DNA of 64,000 bases from Congeria kusceri. Taxonomy: Eukaryota > Mollusca > Bivalvia > Myida > Dreissenidae. Of the stretch, positions 11,591 through 22,958 are shown piece after piece (the first letter of the stretch is position 1; every line of letters starts with the position of its first letter). The position numbers and the translations under genes are program-made. A model generated the notes under the pieces. The model was not told the DNA's origin and ran no database searches. It saw only the letters and a list, made by a program, of their open reading frames with translations. The stretch lies in contig JAPFQT010000384.1 in the NCBI GenBank assembly GCA_027627225.1, forward strand, positions 83,119-147,118, written 5' to 3'.

Positions 11591-12960
11591 CTTCAAAAAT
11601 ATAAATATCTTCCAATAGCAAATGATTAAGCGAATTTACCTTAGAATGTATTTATACTGAAGATGTCATTATTGTGGAGTATTTAACTTGCCGTTAAATC
11701 AACCGAATAAGAGGATAGTATTTATCAAACAGTAATCATATTGTTGATTGCAACATAAACATTAGTCATACACAAATATCGATGACTGGAATATGTCATT
11801 AGTCATACAAAATTATGACTGAACATACTATGGAAACCGCAAAAAATATATTTGAATATACATTAACATGCGAATATTAATTGGTATACATATAAATTCC
11901 AAGTTCATTGGCATTGAGCCAAACAACATTTGGCCATTAACAGTATATATGCAAGACCATCGGTTAATTTGGCGAATGGGAGAGTAAGCCCATATATGTA
12001 TACGTATTTCACAAAAAACACACAGGCATTCATCATATATACAAATTGCATGCTAGGTATATCAATATTATAAAAGTACAACCATCCATTATAGTATTAT
12101 GAAGCAGTAAGAGCTACTTTTCTGCACGTGGTCCATAACATCAATATAGATACATTGTTGATTGCTGAACTTTTTTGACAACATACTATTTTTAAGTTCA
12201 TAAGGTTTAAACAATTAATTGAAATACAATGTTTCCCTCAAACTCTCTGGATGATTGACACAAACAAATGAAGTGATATTGTGGTTCAACAGTGCTCATG
12301 TTACATAATTTTCATATAATATTATCAGTACTATTAAATCTACCTCTTTCTAGTTTTAAATTATGCGAATGTAGACTAAAATTGGTATCGCCATTTTCTA
12401 TATTGCACATTTAACATTATTCGTTATTCATTATAATAACTTTACAACTTTGCATTCTGCACATTTTCATTATAAATACTATAAGTAGTTAAATAGGATT
12501 GTTCATAATTTTAAGTCAGTTGTTCGTGCTCTTTTTTGCAAATACGACTGATAAAGTAAATATTTTTAGTTCACAATGTACAGTTTAATTATATGTTATA
12601 CGACGTTCATCGCAAAATGTACACTGTAGTTTGTCTATTTCAGTAGCTAGATACATGTATATATAACACTTAAAAAACAATTCAAAAACATGGTTACAAC
12701 ATGATAATCAAATATAGACAATTTAGTTCATGTAATACATACAATTAAAATACTAAACTCTTTTAAAGCAGAGTTTTTATATATTTTCCAGTATACATGT
12801 ATTTCAATTTAATGCATACATAGAAAATAAAGCTTTAATGAGCGTAAAAAATAACCTAGATATTATACTATGAAATACTTAGTTTATTTTAGATGGTGTT
12901 CTGGAGTGTAAAACTTGCTGAGTAAGCTTACAAGTCAGTAATAACACGTGTCAACAAGAG
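11591..12960. other. Non-coding AT-rich DNA
   Basis: No exon-like segment, array or RNA gene could be supported. Confidence 0.5.
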
Positions 12961-12977
12961 CTGTCAGAGGACAGCAC

Positions 12978-14272
12978 GCTCCACTCTTTGAAGTATTTCA
13001 GTTGGTACATATGTTTGAAAGTGGAAGGGGCATACACTTGTGGACATACAAAACTGAGTTATGGCAATTATGTCATCAACATTTACCAAGTTTCAAGTAA
13101 ACATCTTGTGTAGTTTATTAATTTGAAGACTTTGGAACAAGTGGGCATACCTCTATCAAAATGCAAAACAGAGTTATAGGGAATGTTGCACCTGATAAGG
13201 TGTTGATGACACAGATATAGTCCATGTTGCAAGTGAATAACTTATGTAGTTCTAAAATTACAAAACCGTTTAATATAAATTTTAACAAGAAATATATGTG
13301 ATAACGGGGTATAACTCTGTCAAAATACAAAGAGCTATAGGGAATGTTGCCCTTGGTACTGGAGTTGATGACACAGATATATTCCAAGTTTTAAGTGAAT
13401 AACATATGTAGTTACAAAACTTTTGAATATAAACTTTAACCAGTAAATCTATGTTGCCCCGGACACTGGAATTGATGAAAGAAGTATATTCCAAGATTCA
13501 AGCGAATAACTTGTGTAGTTCTGCAGTTACAAAACTTTTGAAAATAAACTTTAACCAGAAAATCTATATGAAAAATGGGCATGACTCTGTCAGAATAAAA
13601 AACATGGTTATGGGAAATGTTGCTCCTGATACTGGAGTTGAGGTCAAAAGTATATTCCAAGTTTCAAAACAATAACTTATGTAGTTGTAAAGTTACAAAA
13701 CTTTTAAATATGAACTTCAACAAGAATATAAATGTGAAAAAGAGACGTAACTCTATCAAAAGACAAAACCGAGTTATGGAGAATATTACTTCTGATACTG
13801 GAGTTGATGACAAAGGTATATTCCAAGTTTCAAGTGAACAGCTTGTGTGGTTTTGAAGTTAGACAACTTTTGAATTTAAACTTGAACCAGACAATCTATA
13901 TGACAAAACGGCATTACTTTGTCAAAAGACAAAGCACAATTATGGGAGATGTTGCTCCTGATACTGGAATTAATGACAAAGGTATATTCCAAGTTTCAAG
14001 AGAATAACTTATGTCGAACTGCAGTTACACAACTTTTGAATATAAACTTTAACTTGAAAATCTATGTAAAAAGGGGGCATAACTCTGTAACAATACAAAA
14101 TAGAGTTATGGGAATGTTGCCCTTGATACTGGAATTGATGAAAGTTACAAGTTTCAAGTGAATAACTTATGTGGTTTTGAAGATAAAGACTTTTGAATAC
14201 ACACTTTAACCAAATTCAGACGCCGACGCCGGGGGTAGTAGGAAAGCTCACCTTTTCTTCGAATAGTCGAGC
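12978..14272. mobile_element. Inverted-repeat-bounded element filled with a 167-bp satellite
   Basis: Seven to eight tandem units share GGGCATAACTCTGTCAAAA, GAGTTATGGGAATGTTGC, GATACTGGAGTTGATGA and TATATTCCAAGTTTCAAGTG. The GGGCATAACTCTG block lies at about 13,144, 13,311, 13,577, 13,745, 13,912 and 14,077, giving a period near 167 bp with one shortened unit at 13,440-13,560. The left edge GCTCCACTCTTTGAAG (12,978-12,993) is complementary to the right edge CTTCGAATAGTCGAGC (14,257-14,272) with three mismatches, so the array has the form of a non-autonomous TIR element whose core was tandemly amplified. Just outside the left edge, GCTGTCAGAGGACAGC forms a small hairpin. Open frames inside are satellite readings. 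Confidence 0.7.
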
Positions 14273-14760
14273 TTAAAATGCTAACCAGGAAGTGTTTGTT
14301 ATGTGTCTGCAAGATATGTATGCACTTTAGTATATATGTACTTTAATTGGCCAATACAGTTTACACTAATAACATAGAGTTCAACCGAGGGTCCGATTTA
14401 TAAAAAAATATTAAGTATGTTGAAGCTGGTTTTGCTTTAGCTCAGTATTTTCATATTGCAATAATTTGCATGTCCGATAATCTAAATAAATTCTATTTTT
14501 GGTTGTTAAATAGGAATTTTGATTGATGATATACTTTAAAAGAGTAAAGCCTTCGAGAAACTGGACCCAACAGTTTAAGAATGCAACTAACTTATAAGGT
14601 ACCATTATATATTCCAACAAGAGTTCATATTGATCTTCTTGTCCACAGACTATGGTCCTCTGTCCTCATTTAAATCACAGAGGTCTTTCTTGTAACATAA
14701 CTTTCTAATTTTTAAAAGTTGTTGCCATACATTATAAATATGTGTTGCACCACATTTGTT
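14273..14760. other. 3' flank of the recombinase-like gene
   Basis: AT-rich DNA downstream (minus strand) of the predicted terminal stop codon. It may contain the 3' UTR; no unambiguous poly(A) site was chosen. Confidence 0.35.
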
Positions 14761-16424
14761 TCATTTCATTTGTGTTGAATGCAAAAGAGCTATTCTTCTG
14801 GACTTGTTACGTTCATTATATAGTTTAGCGTGTATTACTTTTAATCGTTCAGCGAGAGGCAGATCAGCGTGAATATCAGGATGAAGACGAATGAATTCCC
14901 GAATTCCGGAGTATCCTAAAATGTAAAATTGTGAGTGTAATTACAAAGCTGAAGATGAAATGGTGGTTGTTAATTACACTTATTAGTACCAAGTTTGGTA
15001 TCGTGACCACAACAATGCTATACAAAATGAAAGTATTTGATCTGTGGTCATAAGATCACATTATATATTTTGTTCTAAAAATTGTCGAATACAAGTTGAA
15101 TTTACTTTCATAACTAGAACCTGCATTGCGACTTTTGTTAATTGTGATCCTTACAACTGGAGATCAACATATTTTATAATTTCACCCACCTGGTAAATTT
15201 CCTTTAGTGTCCCATTTAGAAATGTCGTGTACTGTACTGGAAAAGTATATGTTCAGCCGTTGGGTATCTTCTTCTTTCCATACAGTTTACCGTCAAACTA
15301 TTAATAAAAGAAGAGGGCAACGATGGCATTAGATCGCTTAACTGAGTTTAACCAATGGTTATCTGTAGCAAACGTGTCACTTGTGTTCTGGCATGATTTT
15401 CAAAGCTTCGATAGACAACAAAACCATATTAGATTTTCTGTAGAGCCGTACAACAAAACTAAACGTCACATTTTCGCAAACATAAATGTCTCAAAGTACT
15501 TTTAGAGGATTATACAAGAAACAATATTACTTTAATATGCAGTGGTTTTAGACAGGAAACGTTTCCATGATTTCAACATAGCCATATATGGATTCTAAAC
15601 CCTCACTGAGGAAGCAATGTTTCTTCGAAAAATCAAACTAGCTTGAGGATTTTGACACAGAACAGAAGCGTATTTCCTTAAAAGTATTAAGAAATACCCA
15701 TTGGTTTCTGGCAAGAGCAGGTTTTAATATTTGTGTATGTACCAGCATTGAAGAATATAAGCACTGAACAGTAAAATAAAACAGCCTTCTGTTTTCCATT
15801 TCAAGCTAGACAATTCTCAAAATAATTTATATGCAAAATACCTTAATCTTTCTAACTAACACATCTAATATATTAGACTTGTATGTGAGTGTCATACACC
15901 TTCTTATGATGCATTTTCCCGAAAAGATATGATATTGTTTCCCGTTATATCGCACCGCTATAACAGACCAACAAAATTATATCAGGCTTCTTTTTAAATC
16001 ATTATGCTAGTCATAATACATATACACACAAATAACAGGTACATATCGAGAATACTAAAACAATATTAGTTAGACTTCAATTCACGAAATGCTACCGTCC
16101 ATTTCAAGAATCTCATATCTGGCGAGTTCATTACCAACTCAGAATGACATATTGTCATAATATACGTGTTTCTCCATATGAATTGGTCATATAAATAGAG
16201 AGGCAAGAGAGGAGTGGACGGAAATTCAAACCCAAATACAGACATGCCATCCTTTCATCAGACCATTCAATTCATAAACGGAATAGCAACAATTTTATTT
16301 ATGAATTAGACACTTACTAGAATTTTCAGTTTGATTAAATAGCAGAGTTCTGCTATATTCTCATTAAATACCCCATTTTTTATTGAGACATGTTTTTTAT
16401 CAGCATACATTACTTACCCTTAAT

Positions 16425-16453
16425 CCTTTTGCCAAAGTTACTGCCAATATGCT
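16425..16453 (-). other. Exon-like segment not used in the main model
   Basis: TTGTTTCAG on the minus strand precedes an open stretch reading HIGSNFGKRIK that ends in a consensus donor (AGG|GTAAGT). It looks like an exon, but including it shifts the phase between the exons at 17,662 and 15,190 and brings stops into frame. It could be a skipped, alternative or decayed exon. Confidence 0.3.
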
Positions 16454-16810
16454 GAAACAAAATAAATATTAGTTATTATTATACATGTAAACTTTATTAA
16501 GTTTAGACTTTACACATTGCAATGTGTCCCTGGGTATCTAAACAACAACGGAATGAAGGAGTGATTCGTTAACTCTGAAAGTATCATGTACATTTCATAA
16601 AATAGCCAAGAAGTTAATGGTTCTTGAAAGAAAATCCCATGTCCTTAGTCGTATGGCCATTCTCGTGCAGTCACATTAATTATCTGAATATAACAAATAC
16701 ATTTAATATGACATATATTCAAGCTATATTTTAGCGTTTTTCTTATGTACTAACCTCCAAAATATCGCAATTTAACATTTTATAAACATTCTGCAACTGT
16801 ACGATGAATC

Positions 16811-17620
16811 AAATATGAAACCTCTAGGCCATGCGGTTTCAGAGGAGATTTTTAAAGTCATTATGCTATTTATGTCTAAATAAACCATGTGACCCCTGGG
16901 GTGTGGTCAGTTTTGACCCATGGGGCATAATTTGAACAAACTTTGTAAAGGACCACTAAAGGATGTTACATACCAAATATGAAACCTCTGGGCCTTGCGG
17001 GTTCAGAGGAGACTATTTTTAAAGTCATTTTGTTATATATCCTACATAAACCATGAGAACCCCGGGGCGTGGCCAGTTTTGACGCCCGGGGCATAATTTG
17101 AATGATCTTTGTAGAGGACCACTATAGGATGTTACATACCAAATATGAAACCTCTGGGCCTTGTGGTTTCAGAGGAGAAGATATTTAAAGTCATTTTGAT
17201 ACATATTCTATATAAACCATGTGACGCCCTGGATGTGGATCGTTTTGCCCCTGAGGCATAATTTAAATAATCTTTGTAGGGAACCTCTAGAGGATGTCAC
17301 ATATCAAATATGAAAGCTCTGAGCCTTGCGGTTTCATAGAAGAAGGTTTTTAAAGTTTTAATTTTTTAAATCCATTTTTAGCTCTGGTGACCTACATATT
17401 TAGCGGACCGGAAATATTTGAACAACCTTGAAAGAAGTCTCCACAAGGATCATTCCTGTGAAGTTTGGTGAAAATCTGCCAAGCGGTTTAGGAGGAGATG
17501 TTGTTTGAATGGAAAGTTGACGACGCACGCACGCACGCACACACGCACGCACGCACGCACGACGGACAACGGGCAATCACAAAAGCTCACCATGAGCACT
17601 TTGTGCTCAGGTGAGCTAAA
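16811..17620. repeat. 165-bp satellite array ending in a hairpin, inside an intron
   Basis: Four units begin ATGAAACCTCTGGGCCTTGC at 16,816, 16,980, 17,145 and 17,311 (last one diverged), each with GGGGCATAATTTGAA and GTAGAGGACCACTA. A unique segment follows, then an (ACGC)n run, then a near-perfect hairpin at about 17,583-17,617: AGCTCACC ATGAGCAC against GTGCTCAGGTGAGCT. The block lies in an intron of the recombinase-like gene, between the exons at 15,190 and 17,662. Its left edge shows no matching inverted copy. Confidence 0.8.
17523..17561. repeat. (ACGC)n microsatellite
   Basis: About nine tandem ACGC units with one ACAC interruption, in the tail of the 165-bp repeat element. Confidence 0.9.
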
Positions 17621-18523
17621 AAAACACTGGTAAAGACAATAATTAAAATTATGGGTCTTACCTTCAATATGTGAACCTTTGTCAATTGAGATTTCTTCAC
17701 CATCCTAAACAAAAGCAAATTTTATAACTCAGCAATTTATCAATATAGGAGTATAATTAATTTAGCCGACAGATGATTCGTCTTTAGTTATTTTCGAATC
17801 CTTTAAATATTGTTTAATATTTTGTTTAATAAAGTAAGGAAAACTCTGAGAAATATTACTATAATTATGCTAACCTACCATTGAGATGTAAATTTCACCG
17901 CCACTGCTTATTTCTGTAGAATCCGAATCGTGCATTTTTGAAGCAAACGATTCCCGCATGGTTGATTCTGTACAGGAGAAGATACTTGTGAATACGTCCA
18001 AATTAATTCTGTAAATAATGTTTGTAAACATAGACACATCATCCTGAAAAAAAAAGTTTTCTGTATAACGGACACTTCCTTTACAAACCGCCAAAGTAGC
18101 CCAGTCGTAATTTACCGAACAAAGCCCATGTTTTGTTGGCAAAATAGTTTTATTAACAAGTCAGTACACATCATTATGCATAGCATAAGAAAAAAAAAAG
18201 ACTGATATGCAACAATGACTACCTTACCAGAGCTGTTAACCAAGATAACCAAAACCACAGTGGCGGCGATATGGCATTAGAACGCTTAAGGGGTTTATGA
18301 GGGCCGGAAAGCTCTGTAGGTTAAGCACAAGTTCTATGAACAAGGTCTATGAACGAGATGTCCGGGCTAAGAGTCATTATACTAGTATGACGGAACACTG
18401 TTTTCATTATGTGAGGTTTAACTACAGAAAATTACTATGGGCAAACACAAAAGAATAGCTTACCGTTTCTTGTCATTGTGTTTGTGATCTGTTCCATTAT
18501 TTGGTTTGATTGTTCTTGTGTTT

Positions 18524-19220
18524 CTGTCAGCATAATCAGAACGAATAATATAACGAAATGAATCCCTGTTGAATGAACTTTGCTTTATTACAACACGCGC
18601 AATCTAGTTACGCTATTTTATGACGTCACTTTATGTTTTCCTTTGTATTTAGTATGTATTATTTCGTATATTTGCAAAATAAAAATAAAAACTGGGACAA
18701 ATAAAATATTACGTAAGTGTTGAATAAAGATAAGTTTATTTGTTCGGCATGAAAACGTATGAACCACTCACCAAGGCCGGTGGCTCAAGTTTTCTAAAAC
18801 TTGCTAACTTTGCTTAACTTTAGTAAACACTAATCTAGTAATCTCCGTGACGTCACCTCGTGTCAGAACCTGTGACATTTTGCGATCATGTAACTGTTTG
18901 AGCATTTATTTTGCACAGTTGACCATTTTGACATCGGTTGATCTTAGGGGATTTTGATTTTGTATTTGTTTATGAAAATTTTACGACATATCTTCACTGA
19001 AAAGACGATAACTCGGACCTGTATCTACTTCCATGTACATTTTATTTTTGTATTTCTTTTAGCCCGTCATAACAACATGTACTGCCATATACAATGAATG
19101 TATTATCCAAGTAAAGCATTCGGATCAAACTTAAACGGACGCGCGCGTTTGTTCTTATTTTAGAATGACCTTTATAAACAAAAATTATTTCTCCTACTAA
19201 AAGTGAAAGGTACACAGCAC
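18524..19220 (-). other. Intron between the triplicated block and the unique 3' exons
   Basis: No coding signal. The first base of repeat unit 1 is reached at 19,221, so the duplication breakpoint falls in this intron. Confidence 0.5.
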
Positions 19221-19570
19221 ATAGAAGGACCAAAACCCATTAAGTTCCGGATAATCATTTGGTAATCTGGGATCTCATACACTCGCATTCTTAAAACATA
19301 TTAACAGGTTGTTGTTACCACTATGCAATAACTAGATTTTAAATCAATATAATTATGCAGTAGAATATCAGAATTGGACATTTATATACACTGTTATAAC
19401 TACTACTCAATCAATGCATGCCATCAGATTATGGCATTTTTCGTCTGTTTACATTAATCAAAATCACCGAAAATATCCAATCGCATTTGGACCGTCGCTT
19501 GTCAATACCGTGTGCTCACAATGTTTCACAAAAATAGTATATTTTTAGTTATTCATAAATATGTGCATAC

Positions 19571-20965
19571 CTATGTCAATGTTGTGAAGGAATCTTCCAA
19601 CTTGTGTGACTTCTAAAACGGCCGGAGGACACTGGTACACATTTCTGTTGATTGCATCACTATGTCCCATGTGGCGGTAAAAGGCACCCCTTTCCTGCTC
19701 GTCCGTTTCAAGTTGTGCATATTTGGTCGACACTCGATGACGAAACTTCGTTGCTGTTAACGTTTCTACCAAAGCCTTTGCACATATAATCCTGATGCTG
19801 TCGGACCCGATCACATGTTTGTCTGACAAATTCGTACATGGGAAAAGAAATGTGTTGTATTTGTTAACGCCACCATCTTTCCTTATTTCTGGATCTGCAA
19901 GCATTCGCAAGCCTGGGATTGTATCTTCTGGAAAAAGAACAGGGATCAGACTTTCGTCCCTTTTGCCTGTCTGCTACGCGACTTTCATGGTTTTGAGCAT
20001 TTTACGCTCCTGTTCTGATAGATCCGAGTCCGTACACTTACCCAGCCATTCATCATTCTCCGCTTCCTTCCATTGTTCAAGAGTCAATCTACTGGGTTCT
20101 CCACCTATTCTAGCATTAAATAATGTAACTCGACAGAAAACTAAATTTCTGAGAAGTGTAAATTCGTCGTTTGAAATAAAATTGTATCTATCTGTTGTTA
20201 GTTCTCTTAATTGATGTAGCACATAATTGGTTAACGTTTGTACGTCTTCCTCAACAGGTAACTCTTTTGGCTTCCTCGTTTCTGTCCTGTCTTCTCCCAC
20301 GGATAGATATTTAAACTTAGCAAACTTCTTCATTGTATACCCTAGAGATGACTTCAAGTCATTTTTGGAGTCCTTACGGCTCTGCAAAACCTCTTTTAGT
20401 AATTCAAAATTGTCTCTAACAAACATTTTTGTGATGGATGTGCAGTATTTTTTCGTTCTATTTCTGTATATATCTTTGAAGTCCAAAAACAGTTTTGCTA
20501 ACTGTCTTAACATTGTCATAAGAGATTATTTCTTTTCAGCCTCTTTGCTCTGGTTACCGCCCTTTGCAATATATATGTGGAAGCCAAAATCCTTCAAATG
20601 TATTTTATTTCTACACATGTTGCCGACACCATTGTCACGAAATCGACTCAAAATTTTTGCCTGATAGTCTACGTATTTTTCACCAGTGTTTTCATATTGC
20701 ATGAGAGTAACATTTATTGCGCTTGATGACGCTTCTAAAACAGCTGAATGACATTTGTTCTTGTGTTTGTAAAAGGATGTCTTCGATAAAAACGCTTTAC
20801 ACACTGAACATGTAACGATCTCATCATTCCCTTGTTTTCTTTCTCGAATTAAATCCTTTGTATTTCCATCTCTTATTTGTTTCATATTTGCTAGATATAT
20901 ACCCTTCGTTCTCAAACTGGCAAATGCGTGATGTTGTTCTGGCTGACAGGATCGTTTAGGTTTCC
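19571..20965 (-). other. Large exon of unit 1: zinc finger plus recombinase-like domain
   Basis: The 3' splice site is a strong polypyrimidine tract ending TTTTACCAG just above 20,965, and the 5' splice site is ATAG|GTATGC below 19,571. The frame opens GKPKRSC, passes the zinc finger near 20,745-20,815, then LRQLAKLFLDFKDI, then the first candidate catalytic Arg near 20,087-20,128 (FNARIGGEP). The second Arg is near 19,735-19,752, the HMGHS box near 19,661-19,676 and the Tyr near 19,631-19,643. Except for the UAA and UAG codons the frame is open for the whole exon, and unlike units 2 and 3 it has no frameshift. A Thr (TKFR) stands where classical enzymes have His or Lys before the second Arg. 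Confidence 0.65.
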
Positions 20966-21119
20966 CTGGTAAAAGAAGAACAACCATGACACAACGCGGT
21001 GACACTAGATATTGGTTATTTTATGACGTTAACACGTATTATGTTACAAATAATACTTATTCAAGTTAGCACTAAATAGTAGAGTATCATGAGACAAAAA
21101 CAACTGGAACTTTGTCGCA

Positions 21120-21540
21120 GGAGTGACAAATGGCCCCGAATGAAAGCTTGTTTGAAGATTGGTCCAGTAAGTTTTTTAAAGTTATGGTAGGAAATGAAAA
21201 TATATGTATTTTTTATAAAATTTTAAATCCCCATCTTAACGCACAACTACACGTAACCCTCAACAGAAGGAGGTGCGTTTACAAGGAATATTCTCTATAC
21301 AGTCAATACAGGAAAATAATCAAAGCGCCAAGGAATTTGCGAATGGAGGAAGAACAATTGAAATCCTCATCTTAACGCACATGTTAAAGCACAATTACAA
21401 ATTACCCTCTACAATGAAGACAAATTTCAAGAAAATCCGTTATCGACTGAAAAAACGTAATAAATGTGGACTGACGGTCAGACGGACGGACAGAAGGACG
21501 GAGAGAAAACAATCTGCGGGGCCCTAATTATACCGGAGGT
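21120..21540 (+). repeat. Dispersed repeat in intron 3 of unit 1 (also 24,600-25,020 and 28,080-28,500)
   Basis: Two related half-units (CATCTTAACGCACAA and CATCTTAACGCACATG, about 140 bp apart) are followed by GACGGTCAGACGGACGGACA, a tail type common on bivalve dispersed repeats. Overlapping open frames of 81 and 84 codons occur in all three units because the units are copies; they have no recognisable motif, and I do not call them genes. Confidence 0.5.
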
Positions 21541-22958
21541 CAAGCTGCCTGCACAGTAATATGATATATGTCTTATATTAAAATATCAGCGCGAAAATAC
21601 GTGTGTATGTGAAATTCTACTAGAAACAGCTCGTTGTTTACATGTTCAAATTGCAATGTGTATATTCATTTAAATGAAAGGATACAGTCTAAGATACCCC
21701 AATGATATCGACATGATAGTCGGCAAAAGTACATGTATTTAGTACCTTTTCTTTCTTTCTCTGATGCAGCTTCATTTTATGCGCTTCTGTCTGTCATTGC
21801 TTTGCTCGAGTTGTTACTGTGCATATATGTTGATGTTGATCCTGCTGCATCTTCACTGCACCAAGAGATAGAAATAAATTATATAACCATATTGCATGTG
21901 TTGTAAAAGCTTACTGCGATCTCAGTCATTGACTCTAATGTCAGTATGACACAGTCATGAAAAACGTAACACTAGATACCTGGTTTTGCTCACGATCAAT
22001 GTAATACTTCCATCGTCATGTTCGTCGTCAGATATTTGTTTCACAATGTACTGTTCCAGTCTTTTCTCTAAATAAAAGAAATATCTTTAAAAACTGTTTT
22101 GTTTTACACAAGTACGAAACGTGTGTTTTATATAATGGAGCAACGGTTAGCACGAACATGCGTACATGTATGTAACATTCTTACTAACAGTAGGCAGTTA
22201 CAGGTTGCAATGGGTAATGTAGAAAAAACAATGTTGCCACTATGTACCTTTACCATATGTACTGGTGTTAGATAATTTCAATTATAATACACACATATAA
22301 AGATCGTTTTACAAACATGGAACACGAGCGCCTCCATAGAGGTTTAAATCGCAGATAACTCATGATTGATATAGATGTTGAATAAATGACCCCTACATAT
22401 TCATGCACATTTTAAAAACTATCTTACCGTTTGGGTATATTTAGTTTTGTTTCATTAACGTCAAAGAAAATATCTGTACATAGGTCTGATTGATGGAGAC
22501 GCCAAATACACGGTGTCGGAGGTAAGGTCGTTAGATTCTCTCTAATCAGAGAAATGTTCATTAAGTGTCCCACGTGCTAACCGATGTGAAAAATACTAAT
22601 ACGTTCATATAGAAGGACCAAAACCCATTAAGTTCCGGATAATCATTTGATAATCTGGGATCTCATACACTCGCATTCTTAAAACATATTAACAGGTTGT
22701 TGTTACCACTATGCAATAACTAGTTTTTAAATCAATATAATTATGCAGTAGAATATCAGAATTGGACATTTATATACACTGTTATAACTACTACTCAATC
22801 AATGCATGCCATCAGATTATGGCATTTTTCGTCTGTTTACATTAATCAAAATCACCGAAAATAGCCAATCTCATTTGGACCGTCGCTTGTCAATACCGTG
22901 TGCACACAATGTTTTACAAAAATAGTATATTTTTAGTTATTCATAAATATGTGCATAC

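Larger units (their letters stand above)
14761..22561 (-). pseudogene. Zinc-finger / tyrosine-recombinase-like multi-exon gene, unit 1 plus unique 3' exons
   Basis: Exon model (minus): 22,428-22,561 (ATG at 22,559-22,561); possible 8-nt microexon 22,254-22,261; 21,980-22,067; 21,746-21,855; 19,571-20,965; 18,464-18,523; 17,879-17,967; 17,662-17,704; 15,190-15,231; 14,761-14,915 (TGA). All have GT donors and AG acceptors, and phases agree through the chain. The large exon carries a C2H2 finger (CSVCKAFLSKTSFYKHKNKC) and a C-terminal domain with R in FNARIGGEPSRL, R in TKFRHRVST, H in HMGHS and Y in NVYQ, the order seen in tyrosine recombinases. Short 3' exons encode a Gln/Asn-rich helix and a basic tail ending in STQMK. 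In-frame stops TAA 21,777-21,779, TAA 20,526-20,528 and TAG 19,974-19,976 break the frame, and 31 codons holding the first finger are deleted near 20,945. Hence called a pseudogene; readthrough or sequence error is the alternative. The function in an intact relative is unknown: DNA binding or strand exchange is inferred only from the fold. Confidence 0.65.

Noticed and set aside
13118..14161. Series of 67-89-codon open frames on both strands
   Set aside because: They recur with the 167-bp satellite period and shift frame from unit to unit.
12978..14272. CRISPR-like array of regular repeats
   Set aside because: The full unit is repeated without distinct unique spacers, and the genome is eukaryotic; it is a satellite.
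17583..17620. Helitron 3' end (hairpin followed by CTAA)
   Set aside because: CTAA overlaps the stem rather than lying about ten bases downstream, and no 5' TC end or Rep/helicase sequence was found.
19795..20214. 139-codon plus-strand open frame, repeated in all units
   Set aside because: It is the antisense shadow of the recombinase-like exon, whose motifs and splice sites are on the minus strand.
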